The notes: generated from the sequence alone by a model not told the origin. Positions 1-8,022 are shown, counted from the stretch's first letter. The stretch: 12,793 nt of DNA from a bacterium (GCA_018814245.1 JAHIZN010000112.1:1-12793); one strand, 5' to 3'. Numbers and translations: made by a program.

Positions 1-40
1 CCATGATTCAAGTATAGCATAAAAAGGAAGAAATGTCTAG

Positions 41-253
41 AATTTTTTTTCATTTTTTAACACTTTTAATATCAAGGAGTTACAGTGCCTTAACTTAGTA
101 CATGCAAGAATCATGCCAAATCATTCCGAACAGTATTGGCGCTGTCCCCAGTTTTCCGTCAAAATACTGGAAGAGTTTTTAGGAAAATATACTCGTTTGG
201 TTTACCAAGATAATGAGGTTCTCTTATTTGAAATTTGTGAGGCAAAAAAATAA
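41..253 (+). pseudogene. Possible C-terminal remnant of a protein gene
   Basis: An open frame of 70 codons runs from just after a TAG (38-40) to a TAA at 251-253. The only ATG in it is at 113, which would give a 46-residue peptide, but no ribosome binding site precedes it. The translation is protein-like: EQYWRCPQ, then an amphipathic stretch (KILEEFL), then LVYQDNEVLLFEI before the stop. That ending reminds me of the C-termini of large membrane glycosyltransferases, a memory-based resemblance only. Since a GT-C glycosyltransferase follows downstream, this could be the tail of a decayed relative. It could also be a chance open frame. Confidence 0.25.
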
Positions 254-339
254 GAAGAAAAATCCCACCTATTTAATCACGATAGATGAAAATATTGTAG
301 GGTAAATGGATAGGAATTTAGGACTTCGCAAATAGCCTC

Positions 340-368
340 TTGACAAATCAGATTTTATGTAGTATATT
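340..368 (+). promoter_or_regulatory. Sigma70-type promoter upstream of the glycosyltransferase gene
   Basis: TTGACA (340-345) is a perfect -35 box, followed after exactly 17 bases by TATATT (363-368), one mismatch from the -10 consensus. Transcription would start near 375, leaving a leader of about 300 bases before the start codon at 677. That leader holds the GCAAAG cluster and the cloverleaf-like palindrome. The surroundings are AT-rich, so a chance match is possible, but spacing and both hexamers agree. It would drive the glycosyltransferase gene and perhaps the surface-protein gene after it. Confidence 0.6.
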
Positions 369-478
369 GTAATTAAAGTCAAAATAGTCTGTGCAGATAA
401 ACACCTCTGATTGTAGAAAAATCCATACAAAACATCAAAGATGCTGAAAGATTGGGCAAGGAGCAGGAGAGGTTTCTC

Positions 479-523
479 GCAAAGACGCAAAGCACGCAAA
501 GAAATGACATAAAGCATGCAAAG
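479..523 (+). repeat. Cluster of GCAAAG direct repeats
   Basis: Four GCAAAG hexamers stand at 479-484, 487-492, 496-501 and 518-523, with a weaker CATAAAG between the last two. The spacing of 8, 9 and 22 bases makes this an imperfect short tandem repeat. It lies in the untranslated leader downstream of the promoter at 340. Similar GCAAAG-rich strings recur between genes in many environmental genomes, as far as I remember. No coding or RNA role is evident. Confidence 0.55.
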
Positions 524-558
524 GAATAAAGGGAAAATAATAATGCCTCAGGTACCAG

Positions 559-616
559 TGGTAGTCACAGGCTTTAGCCTGCGTAGGATAACGCAACCTA
601 AAGGTTGCGACTACCA
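559..616. repeat. Cloverleaf-like composite palindrome
   Basis: Three nested or adjacent inverted repeats are visible. The outer stem pairs TGGTAGTC (559-566) with GACTACCA (609-616). Inside are CAGGC-TTTA-GCCTG (568-581) and CGCAACC-TAAA-GGTTGCG (592-609); the last base of this arm, G609, is also claimed by the outer stem. Single-stranded DNA or RNA could fold as a three-way junction. It is not a tRNA: arm sizes and invariant bases do not fit. It belongs to the same style of element as the hairpins at 2583, 2626, 8039 and around proA. It ends about 60 bases before the glycosyltransferase start codon, so it would sit in that mRNA leader. Confidence 0.8.
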
Positions 617-676
617 ATTTCCACCGATAATTGAGGGATTAGGAGTAGTTACATCTGAAGAAAGGATAAGAAGAAC

Positions 677-2563
677 ATGAGCAAGAAAAGAAAAAAGGTA
701 GATAAACCTTCTGAGATTACAACCTTACAGTCAGATAAGACTGGATGGCTAAAAGGAAAATGGAGTGAATACCTTATACTTGGCAGCATATTGACCATTG
801 CCTTTGTTATTCGATTAATCTATCTTTCACAGATTAAAGCGAGTGACCCAAACTTTTTTTCTCCTCATCCAGGGGATGACATCCATATGTATGTGACCTC
901 TGCTAAGCAAATCCTTGATGGTACATTCCCTAAAACCCCATTTGAATATAATCCATTATATTATTATTTCTTGGCTGTATGTTATATTATTTCTGGTGAT
1001 TATAATCTTCTTTTTCCGAGGATGATACAATCCTTTTCAGGTATTGGCGTATGTTTGTTTTCTTATTTAATAGGGAAACAGGTCTTTAATAAGCAGGTAG
1101 GATTAATCTCTGCCTTTTTATGTGCTGTATGCGGAACACTTATTTTTCATGAAGGGGTATTGTTATCTACTGCCTTAACCACATGCCTTATAACCGTTTC
1201 TTTGTTCTTTTTCATAAAGCTACAAGAAAAATACTCATTAAAAGATATAATTATAGCTGGTATCTTTCTGGGGTTAGCAACCCTTTCTCAGCCAAATGTG
1301 ATTTTATTGCTGCCTATTGTATGTATGTGGTTAATCTTTACAGTAAAAGATGTAAAACAAAAATTGGTACTTATTGGGGTTACAATTGCTGTATTCTCTA
1401 TTACGATTTCACCTGTAACAATAAGGAACTATGTTGTCAGCCATAAAGTTATCCTTCTTACCTCAGCTGGTGGGTTTCAATTTTGGATGGGAAATAATGA
1501 GCATTCTACTGGTACATTTGATTTTTGCCATCCATATCTTGAACAACTTCAAGAAAAGATGAAAAAGGAGGACAAGGGACTTTATTTTTCTGATGTCATA
1601 ACATTCGCAAAAACAAAGCCTTATGATTATATTAAGCTACAGATTAAAAAATGTCTGTTATTTTGGGGAAGCTGGGATATCCCTCATCAAATAAACTATG
1701 AAATAACAAAGGAAGATGTTCCACTTCTAAAATTTCCGTTTATTCTAACCTTTGGCTGGTTAGCTGTCTTAGGGCTTACAGGAATGCTTCTTTCCCTGTC
1801 TCAATGGAAAAAATGTATCTTGCTTTATCTATTCATCTTTGGTTATAGTTTTGCTACAATAATATTTATCGTAGTAGGAAGATACCGTCCACCCATATTA
1901 CCCTTGCTTGCTGTTTTTAGTGGATTTACTATATACTATCTATTTTGTAGAATAAAGGAGCAATCATGGGGGAAGATGATAGTCTCTGTTGTGCTGTTGA
2001 TTATTTTTACCGGGATAGTAAACCATCAGGCTTTATTAAAAAGATCTTCACAGGAGGATATTCATGATACCTGCATTAAGATTAAGACAGAAGATGGGTT
2101 TATTATCAGGGACGCAAGTGACAAATGGCATGGAGGGAAAACAGCTCAATTAAATGCACCAGAGATAATATTAAAGAAGGATTTTTTGATAAGTAAGGAT
2201 GACCTGCCTAAAATAAAAGAGGCTACTATTGGATTAACACTGGGAGCAGGAAAGATAGGAAGTGTGGTGTTTATGGTTAATAATCAATTTCTGACAACAA
2301 TGGAGGCTAAGAATTTTTTTCTCCATGGTGGAATTCCAGGAGAGGGGATGCTTGGGTCAATTAGTATCGGTCCAATACCCTTATCCATGTTAAAACAAGG
2401 TGTTAATGCTATTACTATTCATGCAATAAATGGAGGGGCATTAGGTGTGCCTGTTGATAATTTTTATAACCATAGCCGCTCTTTTTTATCCTCCGATGGG
2501 GGTGCTGCGTGGGAAAAGATGGAGGGGGAATATATGATAGAATTAAAGGTAAAGACAATATAA
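677..2563 (+). CDS. GT-C family membrane glycosyltransferase (PMT/ArnT-like)
   Basis: This 628-residue protein is predicted to be an integral-membrane glycosyltransferase that moves a sugar from a polyprenyl-phosphate donor to an acceptor on the outer face of the membrane (GT39/PF13231-like). A basic N-terminus (KKRKK) is followed by the first helix at about 32-50. A loop with Asp67-Asp68 (PGDD) is where the family keeps its catalytic acidic residue. About ten more hydrophobic helices lie between 95 and 450. Arg402-Tyr-Arg-Pro-Pro-Ile matches the RYRxPxxP motif of this family. Residues from about 455 to 628 form a soluble, beta-rich tail I do not recognise. The ATG has AAAGGA about ten bases upstream. 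The surface-protein gene follows after 114 bases. Donor and acceptor cannot be read from the sequence. Family call strong, specificity unknown. Confidence 0.85.
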   Translation: MSKKRKKVDKPSEITTLQSDKTGWLKGKWSEYLILGSILTIAFVIRLIYLSQIKASDPNFFSPHPGDDIHMYVTSAKQILDGTFPKTPFEYNPLYYYFLAVCYIISGDYNLLFPRMIQSFSGIGVCLFSYLIGKQVFNKQVGLISAFLCAVCGTLIFHEGVLLSTALTTCLITVSLFFFIKLQEKYSLKDIIIAGIFLGLATLSQPNVILLLPIVCMWLIFTVKDVKQKLVLIGVTIAVFSITISPVTIRNYVVSHKVILLTSAGGFQFWMGNNEHSTGTFDFCHPYLEQLQEKMKKEDKGLYFSDVITFAKTKPYDYIKLQIKKCLLFWGSWDIPHQINYEITKEDVPLLKFPFILTFGWLAVLGLTGMLLSLSQWKKCILLYLFIFGYSFATIIFIVVGRYRPPILPLLAVFSGFTIYYLFCRIKEQSWGKMIVSVVLLIIFTGIVNHQALLKRSSQEDIHDTCIKIKTEDGFIIRDASDKWHGGKTAQLNAPEIILKKDFLISKDDLPKIKEATIGLTLGAGKIGSVVFMVNNQFLTTMEAKNFFLHGGIPGEGMLGSISIGPIPLSMLKQGVNAITIHAINGGALGVPVDNFYNHSRSFLSSDGGAAWEKMEGEYMIELKVKTI

Positions 2564-2582
2564 TGGAAAAGATAGGGTCATG

Positions 2583-2605
2583 GAGACAGGTTTAAGGCCT
2601 GTCTC
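2583..2605. repeat. Hairpin palindrome after the glycosyltransferase gene
   Basis: GAGACAGG (2583-2590) pairs perfectly with CCTGTCTC (2598-2605) around a seven-base loop. It starts 20 bases after the glycosyltransferase stop and is followed by TACAATAATT rather than a T-run, so a Rho-independent terminator is only weakly supported. The arm followed by CTAC matches the style of the repeat family seen around proA. Confidence 0.7.
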
Positions 2606-2625
2606 TACAATAATTGTTATACTCA

Positions 2626-2642
2626 ACGGCATTCTATGCCGT
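2626..2642. repeat. Perfect 7-bp hairpin
   Basis: ACGGCAT (2626-2632), loop TCT, ATGCCGT (2636-2642). It lies between the hairpin at 2583 and the next start codon at 2678. A possible extended -10 (TGTTATACT, with TATACT at 2618-2623) stands just before it, but no good -35 is present, so I do not call a promoter. Confidence 0.65.
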
Positions 2643-2677
2643 AGGAAATAATTAATATTTTAAGTAGGAAAAGTCAG

Positions 2678-5600
2678 ATGAATAAAAAAGTATTGGTGAT
2701 TTTAATGGTTTTGGGGATTTTGGTTAAGACAGGAGTGGCTCAGGCAACAGATGTTAGCGGGACTATCACTACTGATACTACCTATAATACAGCTAACAGC
2801 CCATATATCGTTACTGGTGATGTGATAGTGAATACAGGAGTAACTTTAACCATTGAACCAGGGGTAATAGTTAAATTTGCTACAAACACATCGTTAATTG
2901 CTTATGGAAAATTATTAGCTGTTGGCGAACAAGTCAATAAGATTGTTTTTACCTCATATGAAGATGAAACTAATGGACAGGGAACTTCTACAATCGCTCA
3001 GGCAGGCAATTGGATGGGTATTAAGCTTGCTGGTAATGGAGCTAATGAAAGTGAAATTAAATACTGCATAATTAAGTATGGGAAGCAAGGTATTTATTTA
3101 GAAAATACAACTAATATACAAGTAGCTAATTCTTTTATAAATAAGATACAGGGCGACGAGAATAATACAAATGGGGGTGAAGGCAACATTGCCTCTGGGA
3201 TTTACTTACATTCTGTTTCAAATAGTAATATCTCATCTAATATCCTATTAGATTGTAAAGGTGGGGCTGGTGTTTCTCGCAACTATTCAACAAACCTTGG
3301 TGATAATGGATGTATGGGAGTGGGTATTTATATAGATTCATCTACAGGGAATGTGGTAAGTTATAATAGCATATCAGGAGTTAGTGGTGGAACTGGTGGT
3401 ATAGGCTCTGCATATGATCGATCTGGTAAAGGAGGAACAGGAACTGCTATTTATTTGTCATCCTCTAATAACAACGAGGTGAAATATAATACTCTCTCTA
3501 TCATTAATGGAGGGGTTGGCTCTGATGGTGGTTATTATAATGCTACGGGAGCAAATGGAGAAAAGGGGATTGGTCTCTTGTGTGTGCTTAGTAATAACAA
3601 TACAATAGGGAGTAATAATGTATCTTTTTGTATGGGAGGTAATGGAGGCAATAGTCCAATGGCTGATGCTGGATATGGAGGTAGTGGAGTAGGTATTTGC
3701 CTTTTTTCATCAGTTGATAATTCTATAATAAATAACATTAGCGTAAACAATAAAGGCGGTAATGGAGGTAATACTGATGATTCGTATGGAGGAAAGAGTG
3801 GAAATGGTGGTATTGGTGCGGGAATTTATTTATCCTCTTCCGGTACCAACACCATTATAAGAGAGAACATTGTTAAAAACAATATGCAAGGGTTGAGAGG
3901 AAACGGTCCCTCTCATGCTTTAGGTCAAGATGGTGAAGGTGTTGGGATCTACTGTGTTTCTTCAGAAGTTTCTGATCTCAGTTACAACAACATCTATGAT
4001 AATCAGACATATAATCTTGCAACTGACATATCTCCAGTCCCACAGATAGCAGAATATAACTGGTGGGGTACTACCCCTCCAAATGCTACTAAGTTCTCTG
4101 GGAATGTTGACTATGATCCATGGCTGACTGGAACTTATCCTTCTCAAGCAATTTTCCTTATCCCTACCCCTACCTTTGGCACGGTAGGCAGCTATGTCAC
4201 GGTTTTCGGCAATGGCTTTGCAGCAACTGAGCCAGTCAGGCTCGATTTTGGCACGAATGTAGCAATTGATACAGCCACCACCAATTCCAACGGCACCTTT
4301 GCAACAACCTTCATCGTTGACACCCAACCCTGCGGCTCAACCACAATCAGGGCTACAGGCTTGATCTCCAGCAAAACAGCTGATGCGGTATTTTTTATCT
4401 TGCCCAAGATATCTGTTGTTCCTGCCGAGGGTACAATAGGATGTATCGTTACTGTGGCAGGTAATGGTTATCTGTCAAATGAAATGATACAGCTTGATTT
4501 TGGTACTACTCCAGCTATTGCCAATGTCCAGAGTGATAATACCGGCAGTTTTATGTCCTGCTTCATCACTGACATCCAGCCCTACGGCGTAAAAATCGTT
4601 GCTGCCATAGGACTTACATCCAATGTATCTGCCACAGCTGCATTTGCCATAAAAGCGAAGATCGTCATGGTTATCCCTATGCAAGGCACAATAGGTACCT
4701 GCATTTCCTTAGCCGGCAATGGCTTTGGCTCTGCCGAGAGTATCTGTGTAAGCTTTGGGACAACTCCGACTATTGTCACAGGAATAACCTCCATTAACGG
4801 CACATTTGCAACTACCTTTGCCGTTAATACTCAAGCCTGTGGTCCAACCACGATTACAGTCAGGGGAATAGATTCTCTGGCTATGGCAGCAGCAAGCTTT
4901 AATATCTCCTCTTGCCTTGTCATGATAAGCCCGACCACGGGTACCGTAGGCACAATGGTGCGAACCATGGGCAATGGCTTTGCTGCAAGTGAGATGGTTC
5001 GTCTCTCATTTGGCAATGTGGCTACCATTAATACTGTGATTACAGATGCAACAGGCAGGATTGATACAAGTTTTAGCGTGAATACACAATCTGCCGGGAC
5101 AAAGACGATTATGGCTACAGGGATGACGAGCGGCAATATGGTCAGCTCACGCTTCTACATCATGCCAAAGATCGACATGCTTGCCCCAACTCAAGGCACT
5201 GTGGGGACACGCGTTACTATTTCCGGTAATGGCTTTGCTAACGGTGGATTGATGCAAATTGCTTTTGGCACAACATCAAGTATTTGCAGTGTTACTTCAA
5301 ATGTTGATGGTGCATTCAGTGCTGCCTTTATCGCAAATACCCAGCCCTATGGTACTACCGCTGTCAGGGTTATTGATCCTGTTTCTTGTTTAACCGCCCC
5401 CGCAGCTTTCATGATATTGCCTCATATTATCCTGATCACCCCAACGAATGGTCAGATAGGTACTTTTGTTACAGTAGCTGGCAATGGCTTTGGGGCAACC
5501 GAGGCAGTTGGCATTGATTTTGGAACTACCCGCACGATTGCTGCCAGTAACACTACGGCTGACGGTAGGTTCCAGGCAGTCTTCACGGTTGACAATCAGA

Positions 5601-6334
5601 GAGTGGGCACAACAACCCTTAGGGTTCGGGGATTAACGACCAATATCATGGATAGCGATCTCTTTATGATTCTCCACTCTGTAACCCTGAAAATCACCCC
5701 CTCAACCCAGAATATTGTCAAGGGTCAGGAATTTACCGCACAGGTAGAGGTAATAGATGTAAGTCAATTGGTTACAGCCGATATCTGGATTAACTTTGAT
5801 CCGAATATTCTTGAGGCTGTATCTGCAGGCTCCGGGACATTTATGCAGAATTGTTCTTCTCCCGGATACTGGATTGGCACAGGGACAATAAAATACTCGT
5901 TTGGTTCATTCGGCAGTCCCAGTACTGGTTCCGGGGTACTTTGCTTCCTGCAATTGCGGGCAAAGGAGCGGGGAATATCAAATATAACCATTGATGATAG
6001 CCAGACAAAATTATATACAGCAGTGGCAGAACGAGGTGTTGAGATCCCTTATGTTAAAAGGGACGCAACATATAATATCATTAGCGGGATCAGGGTTCAG
6101 CCCCAGGACAGGACAATGCGGGCAGATGAATATGTTTCGTATCAATGTATCAGTGAGGGTGTTTCAGGGGTTGATGTTACTGGGTCAACCACCTTTACCG
6201 CTTCAAGTGGTGGGGACTTTAGCGGTAACATATTCCATGCAAAAATATGGGCAGTTACACCATTACAGCGGTCTATCTTGGACTTACCTGTACCACCTCA
6301 GCCATTATTATCCCGGGTACACCAACAACGCTGA
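2678..6334 (+). CDS. Giant secreted surface protein, N-terminal part (beta-helix, IPT-like repeats, cohesin)
   Basis: As read, 1218 residues, but the last 29 or so are out of frame. A signal peptide (about 1-23, cleavage after AQA) points to export. Residues 24-490 form a NosD-like right-handed beta-helix with eight coils starting GIYL or similar, separated by Gly-rich loops and closed by NWWG (461-464) and DYDPWL. Six IPT-like repeats of 84-85 residues follow (492-1000). A cohesin-like domain spans about 1001-1132 and the start of a Big-like domain about 1137-1189. After Lys1189 the frame is lost and a stop arrives at 6332-6334, while the frame one base back continues the same domain. The ATG has AGGA eight bases upstream. 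Likely role: adhesin or extracellular scaffold; ligand unknown. The gene may be broken or the read may miss one A. Confidence 0.85.
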   Translation: MNKKVLVILMVLGILVKTGVAQATDVSGTITTDTTYNTANSPYIVTGDVIVNTGVTLTIEPGVIVKFATNTSLIAYGKLLAVGEQVNKIVFTSYEDETNGQGTSTIAQAGNWMGIKLAGNGANESEIKYCIIKYGKQGIYLENTTNIQVANSFINKIQGDENNTNGGEGNIASGIYLHSVSNSNISSNILLDCKGGAGVSRNYSTNLGDNGCMGVGIYIDSSTGNVVSYNSISGVSGGTGGIGSAYDRSGKGGTGTAIYLSSSNNNEVKYNTLSIINGGVGSDGGYYNATGANGEKGIGLLCVLSNNNTIGSNNVSFCMGGNGGNSPMADAGYGGSGVGICLFSSVDNSIINNISVNNKGGNGGNTDDSYGGKSGNGGIGAGIYLSSSGTNTIIRENIVKNNMQGLRGNGPSHALGQDGEGVGIYCVSSEVSDLSYNNIYDNQTYNLATDISPVPQIAEYNWWGTTPPNATKFSGNVDYDPWLTGTYPSQAIFLIPTPTFGTVGSYVTVFGNGFAATEPVRLDFGTNVAIDTATTNSNGTFATTFIVDTQPCGSTTIRATGLISSKTADAVFFILPKISVVPAEGTIGCIVTVAGNGYLSNEMIQLDFGTTPAIANVQSDNTGSFMSCFITDIQPYGVKIVAAIGLTSNVSATAAFAIKAKIVMVIPMQGTIGTCISLAGNGFGSAESICVSFGTTPTIVTGITSINGTFATTFAVNTQACGPTTITVRGIDSLAMAAASFNISSCLVMISPTTGTVGTMVRTMGNGFAASEMVRLSFGNVATINTVITDATGRIDTSFSVNTQSAGTKTIMATGMTSGNMVSSRFYIMPKIDMLAPTQGTVGTRVTISGNGFANGGLMQIAFGTTSSICSVTSNVDGAFSAAFIANTQPYGTTAVRVIDPVSCLTAPAAFMILPHIILITPTNGQIGTFVTVAGNGFGATEAVGIDFGTTRTIAASNTTADGRFQAVFTVDNQRVGTTTLRVRGLTTNIMDSDLFMILHSVTLKITPSTQNIVKGQEFTAQVEVIDVSQLVTADIWINFDPNILEAVSAGSGTFMQNCSSPGYWIGTGTIKYSFGSFGSPSTGSGVLCFLQLRAKERGISNITIDDSQTKLYTAVAERGVEIPYVKRDATYNIISGIRVQPQDRTMRADEYVSYQCISEGVSGVDVTGSTTFTASSGGDFSGNIFHAKIWAVTPLQRSILDLPVPPQPLLSRVHQQR
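4151..5677 (+). repeat. Six tandem IPT-like domain repeats within the surface protein
   Basis: Coding repeat units begin at residues 492, 577, 661, 746, 831 and 916 (bases 4151, 4406, 4658, 4913, 5168, 5423), so the period is 84-85 residues. Each unit begins near P-x-x-G-T-x-G, then GNG[FY], a hydrophobic-x-hydrophobic-x-FG strand, an N-G or D-G turn followed by Phe, and a closing NTQ-x-x-G-T motif. This fits the Ig-like IPT/TIG or related fold. The copies have diverged at DNA level, so the array is old rather than a recent expansion. It probably acts as a stalk between the beta-helix and the cohesin part. Confidence 0.8.
6239..6250 (+). other. Frameshift site splitting the surface protein
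   Basis: The upstream frame reads GCA AAA ATA TGG and fails 28 codons later. The frame of 6247 reads ATG GGC AGT TAC ACC and continues the same Big-like domain without a stop to 7974. Restoring one A to the five-A run at 6241-6245 gives Ala-Lys-Asn-Met-Gly-Ser-Tyr and one protein of about 1765 residues. Either the assembly lost a base or the gene carries a real mutation. The run is not a classical X-XXY-YYZ slippery heptamer. Confidence 0.8.
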
Positions 6335-7974
6335 GCTATGTCTCCGTGAATAATCAGGCAAATACCTGTACTGCTACCCTGAATGAGCCATTTGTGGTCA
6401 AGGTAGTAGATGTATACAGTAATCCCTGCCCAAGTGTGGGTGTAAACTGGCAGGTTATTCATGCCCCGTCTGGTGCTGCTGAATATTCTATCTCACCCAC
6501 CATGACGACAACCAATATTCATGGCACGGCATCATCTTTACTGACCCTTGGCACAGAGCCGCCGGGTACATACGCTATTTCAGCCATATGTTCCGGGCTG
6601 TCGGGTTCTCCAATTATCTTTACAGCCAATTCACTAAGAAGGTTTGGGACAATAGCTGGTGTTTGCCTGCTTAGATTAGGGACAAACAGATATGGTACCT
6701 GCTCAGATATTCTGGTAACAATCCTTGAAACCGGTGCTACTACGACCACAAACAATAATTCCTACTTTGCCTTTAGTCACCTCCCTGTAGGGGCATATAC
6801 CCTTGTATTTGACACATGGGGTGCATCCTGTGACACGGTTAGCACGGTTAATATCAGCCCAACCCAATTTGAGGATACAACGAGTATTGGGACAGTCAGT
6901 GTATTAGTTGGGGATGTAAATGATGACGGCAAGGTAAACACTGAGGATTGGCCATTATTTGGGTCTGCCTGGCGAGAGGGTGCAACATTCACCAATTCCA
7001 ATTGGTCAAGCTATAGGGAAGGGGATTTTGACCATAGTCTGGCTGTGAATGGAGGAGATTTTATTGTTTTGAGGAATAATTTTGGTAAAGAGCAAGAATC
7101 GTTTACGCATATGGGAGCACCATCAATGCCAGGGATGAGTGGACAAGGGGTACTGCCAATGCAGCCTCTTAAGTGCTCCAAAGCCATTTCTTCTGGTCAG
7201 ATAGACCTGTCTTTTAATCTTTCGACACTTGAGGGGGTGGATATAAACGACCTGCGAGTGGGTAATACCATCTATCTCAAGATAGATATTAATGATGCAA
7301 CGGATTTCATGGCTGGTGAGGTGCATCTCTCGTTTAATCCGAATGTACTGGAGGTGATTGATTCGCTGCCTAAAACAGAAGGGGTCAATATTCAGCCGGG
7401 TATATATCCTACAGGGGATGTCTGGTCATTAATCAATAATGCAGACAATATACTGGGTAAGATTGATTATGCGGTTGGTACCATAGATCCTCAAACAGGG
7501 GATGGCGGATTGTTTGCCGTTGTACCCTTCAGGATAAAGGCTTATGGTGCTACGGCTAAGGTTGGGTTTGATTTTGCTCCGGAAGAAAACAGAACAACCA
7601 TGTTTGTTGAAGCACCTAAGGCAGTTGATAATAAACCAGTAGACCTTATCAAGATAGCCCCTGTTGAGGTAAGGATGGAAAAACAAGAGGTAGTGGTTGT
7701 TGTTCCCATGAGGTATTCTAATTTAGACTTGACAAAAGTCTATCCCAATCCTGTTACTGCTGGTCAGGAGATAACCTTTGCTCAGCTTACAGCGGGTAAG
7801 GAAAAAACCATAAAGATATATACCATTAATGGTGAATTGGTCAGAGAATTCTCGTCTGCATTGGATAGTGTGCAGTGGATAGTGCCAACAGACCTTGCCT
7901 CTGGGATTTATCTTTACCTGATAGATGACCATGCTGGTTCAATTAATCAGGGCAAGATTGGGATAATAAAATAG
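6247..7974 (+). CDS. Surface protein, C-terminal part (Big-like, dockerin, cohesin, sorting domain)
   Basis: This 575-residue frame is the continuation of the upstream reading frame; its first ATG is mid-domain, lacks a convincing ribosome binding site, and no signal peptide follows. Domains in local numbering: end of one Big-like domain (1-24); a second Big-like domain (about 26-130); a carboxypeptidase-regulatory-like beta-sandwich (about 133-221); a type I dockerin (about 222-282) with two calcium loops, GDVNDDGKVNTEDW and GDFDHSLAVNGGD, each with acidic or amide residues at loop positions 1, 3 and 12; a second cohesin-like domain (about 313-478, with FNPNVLEV); and a C-terminal domain (about 493-575) with VYPNP, IYTINGELV and LASGIYLYL, ending GKIGIIK. 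The last resembles the type A sorting signal of type IX secretion. Cohesin and dockerin in one chain suggest self-association or assembly with similar proteins. Confidence 0.85.
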   Translation: MGSYTITAVYLGLTCTTSAIIIPGTPTTLSYVSVNNQANTCTATLNEPFVVKVVDVYSNPCPSVGVNWQVIHAPSGAAEYSISPTMTTTNIHGTASSLLTLGTEPPGTYAISAICSGLSGSPIIFTANSLRRFGTIAGVCLLRLGTNRYGTCSDILVTILETGATTTTNNNSYFAFSHLPVGAYTLVFDTWGASCDTVSTVNISPTQFEDTTSIGTVSVLVGDVNDDGKVNTEDWPLFGSAWREGATFTNSNWSSYREGDFDHSLAVNGGDFIVLRNNFGKEQESFTHMGAPSMPGMSGQGVLPMQPLKCSKAISSGQIDLSFNLSTLEGVDINDLRVGNTIYLKIDINDATDFMAGEVHLSFNPNVLEVIDSLPKTEGVNIQPGIYPTGDVWSLINNADNILGKIDYAVGTIDPQTGDGGLFAVVPFRIKAYGATAKVGFDFAPEENRTTMFVEAPKAVDNKPVDLIKIAPVEVRMEKQEVVVVVPMRYSNLDLTKVYPNPVTAGQEITFAQLTAGKEKTIKIYTINGELVREFSSALDSVQWIVPTDLASGIYLYLIDDHAGSINQGKIGIIK

Positions 7975-8002
7975 TACCTATTCAGGGCATAAAACATGAT
8001 TA

Positions 8003-8022
8003 AGGCAGGGACAAGCCTGCCT
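8003..8022. repeat. Hairpin after the surface-protein gene
   Basis: AGGCAGG (8003-8009), loop GACAAG, CCTGCCT (8016-8022). It starts 28 bases past the stop at 7974. No T-run follows, so termination is possible but not well supported. The sequence is a variant of the GCAGGGACAAGCCCTGC hairpin found repeatedly around proA. Confidence 0.6.

Noticed and set aside
559..616. Cloverleaf-like element considered as a tRNA
   Set aside because: The element is 58 bases, has no TTCGA T-loop, no seven-base anticodon loop and no CCA-type acceptor end.
3535..5136. Several minus-strand open frames inside the surface-protein gene
   Set aside because: They are mirror frames of the Gly-rich and IPT-like repeats, lack ribosome binding sites, and their translations show no protein-like motifs of their own.
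6239..6250. Programmed -1 ribosomal frameshifting at the five-A run
   Set aside because: The site A AAA ATA does not allow re-pairing of both tRNAs as in X-XXY-YYZ, and I saw no convincing stimulatory structure just downstream; an indel is simpler.
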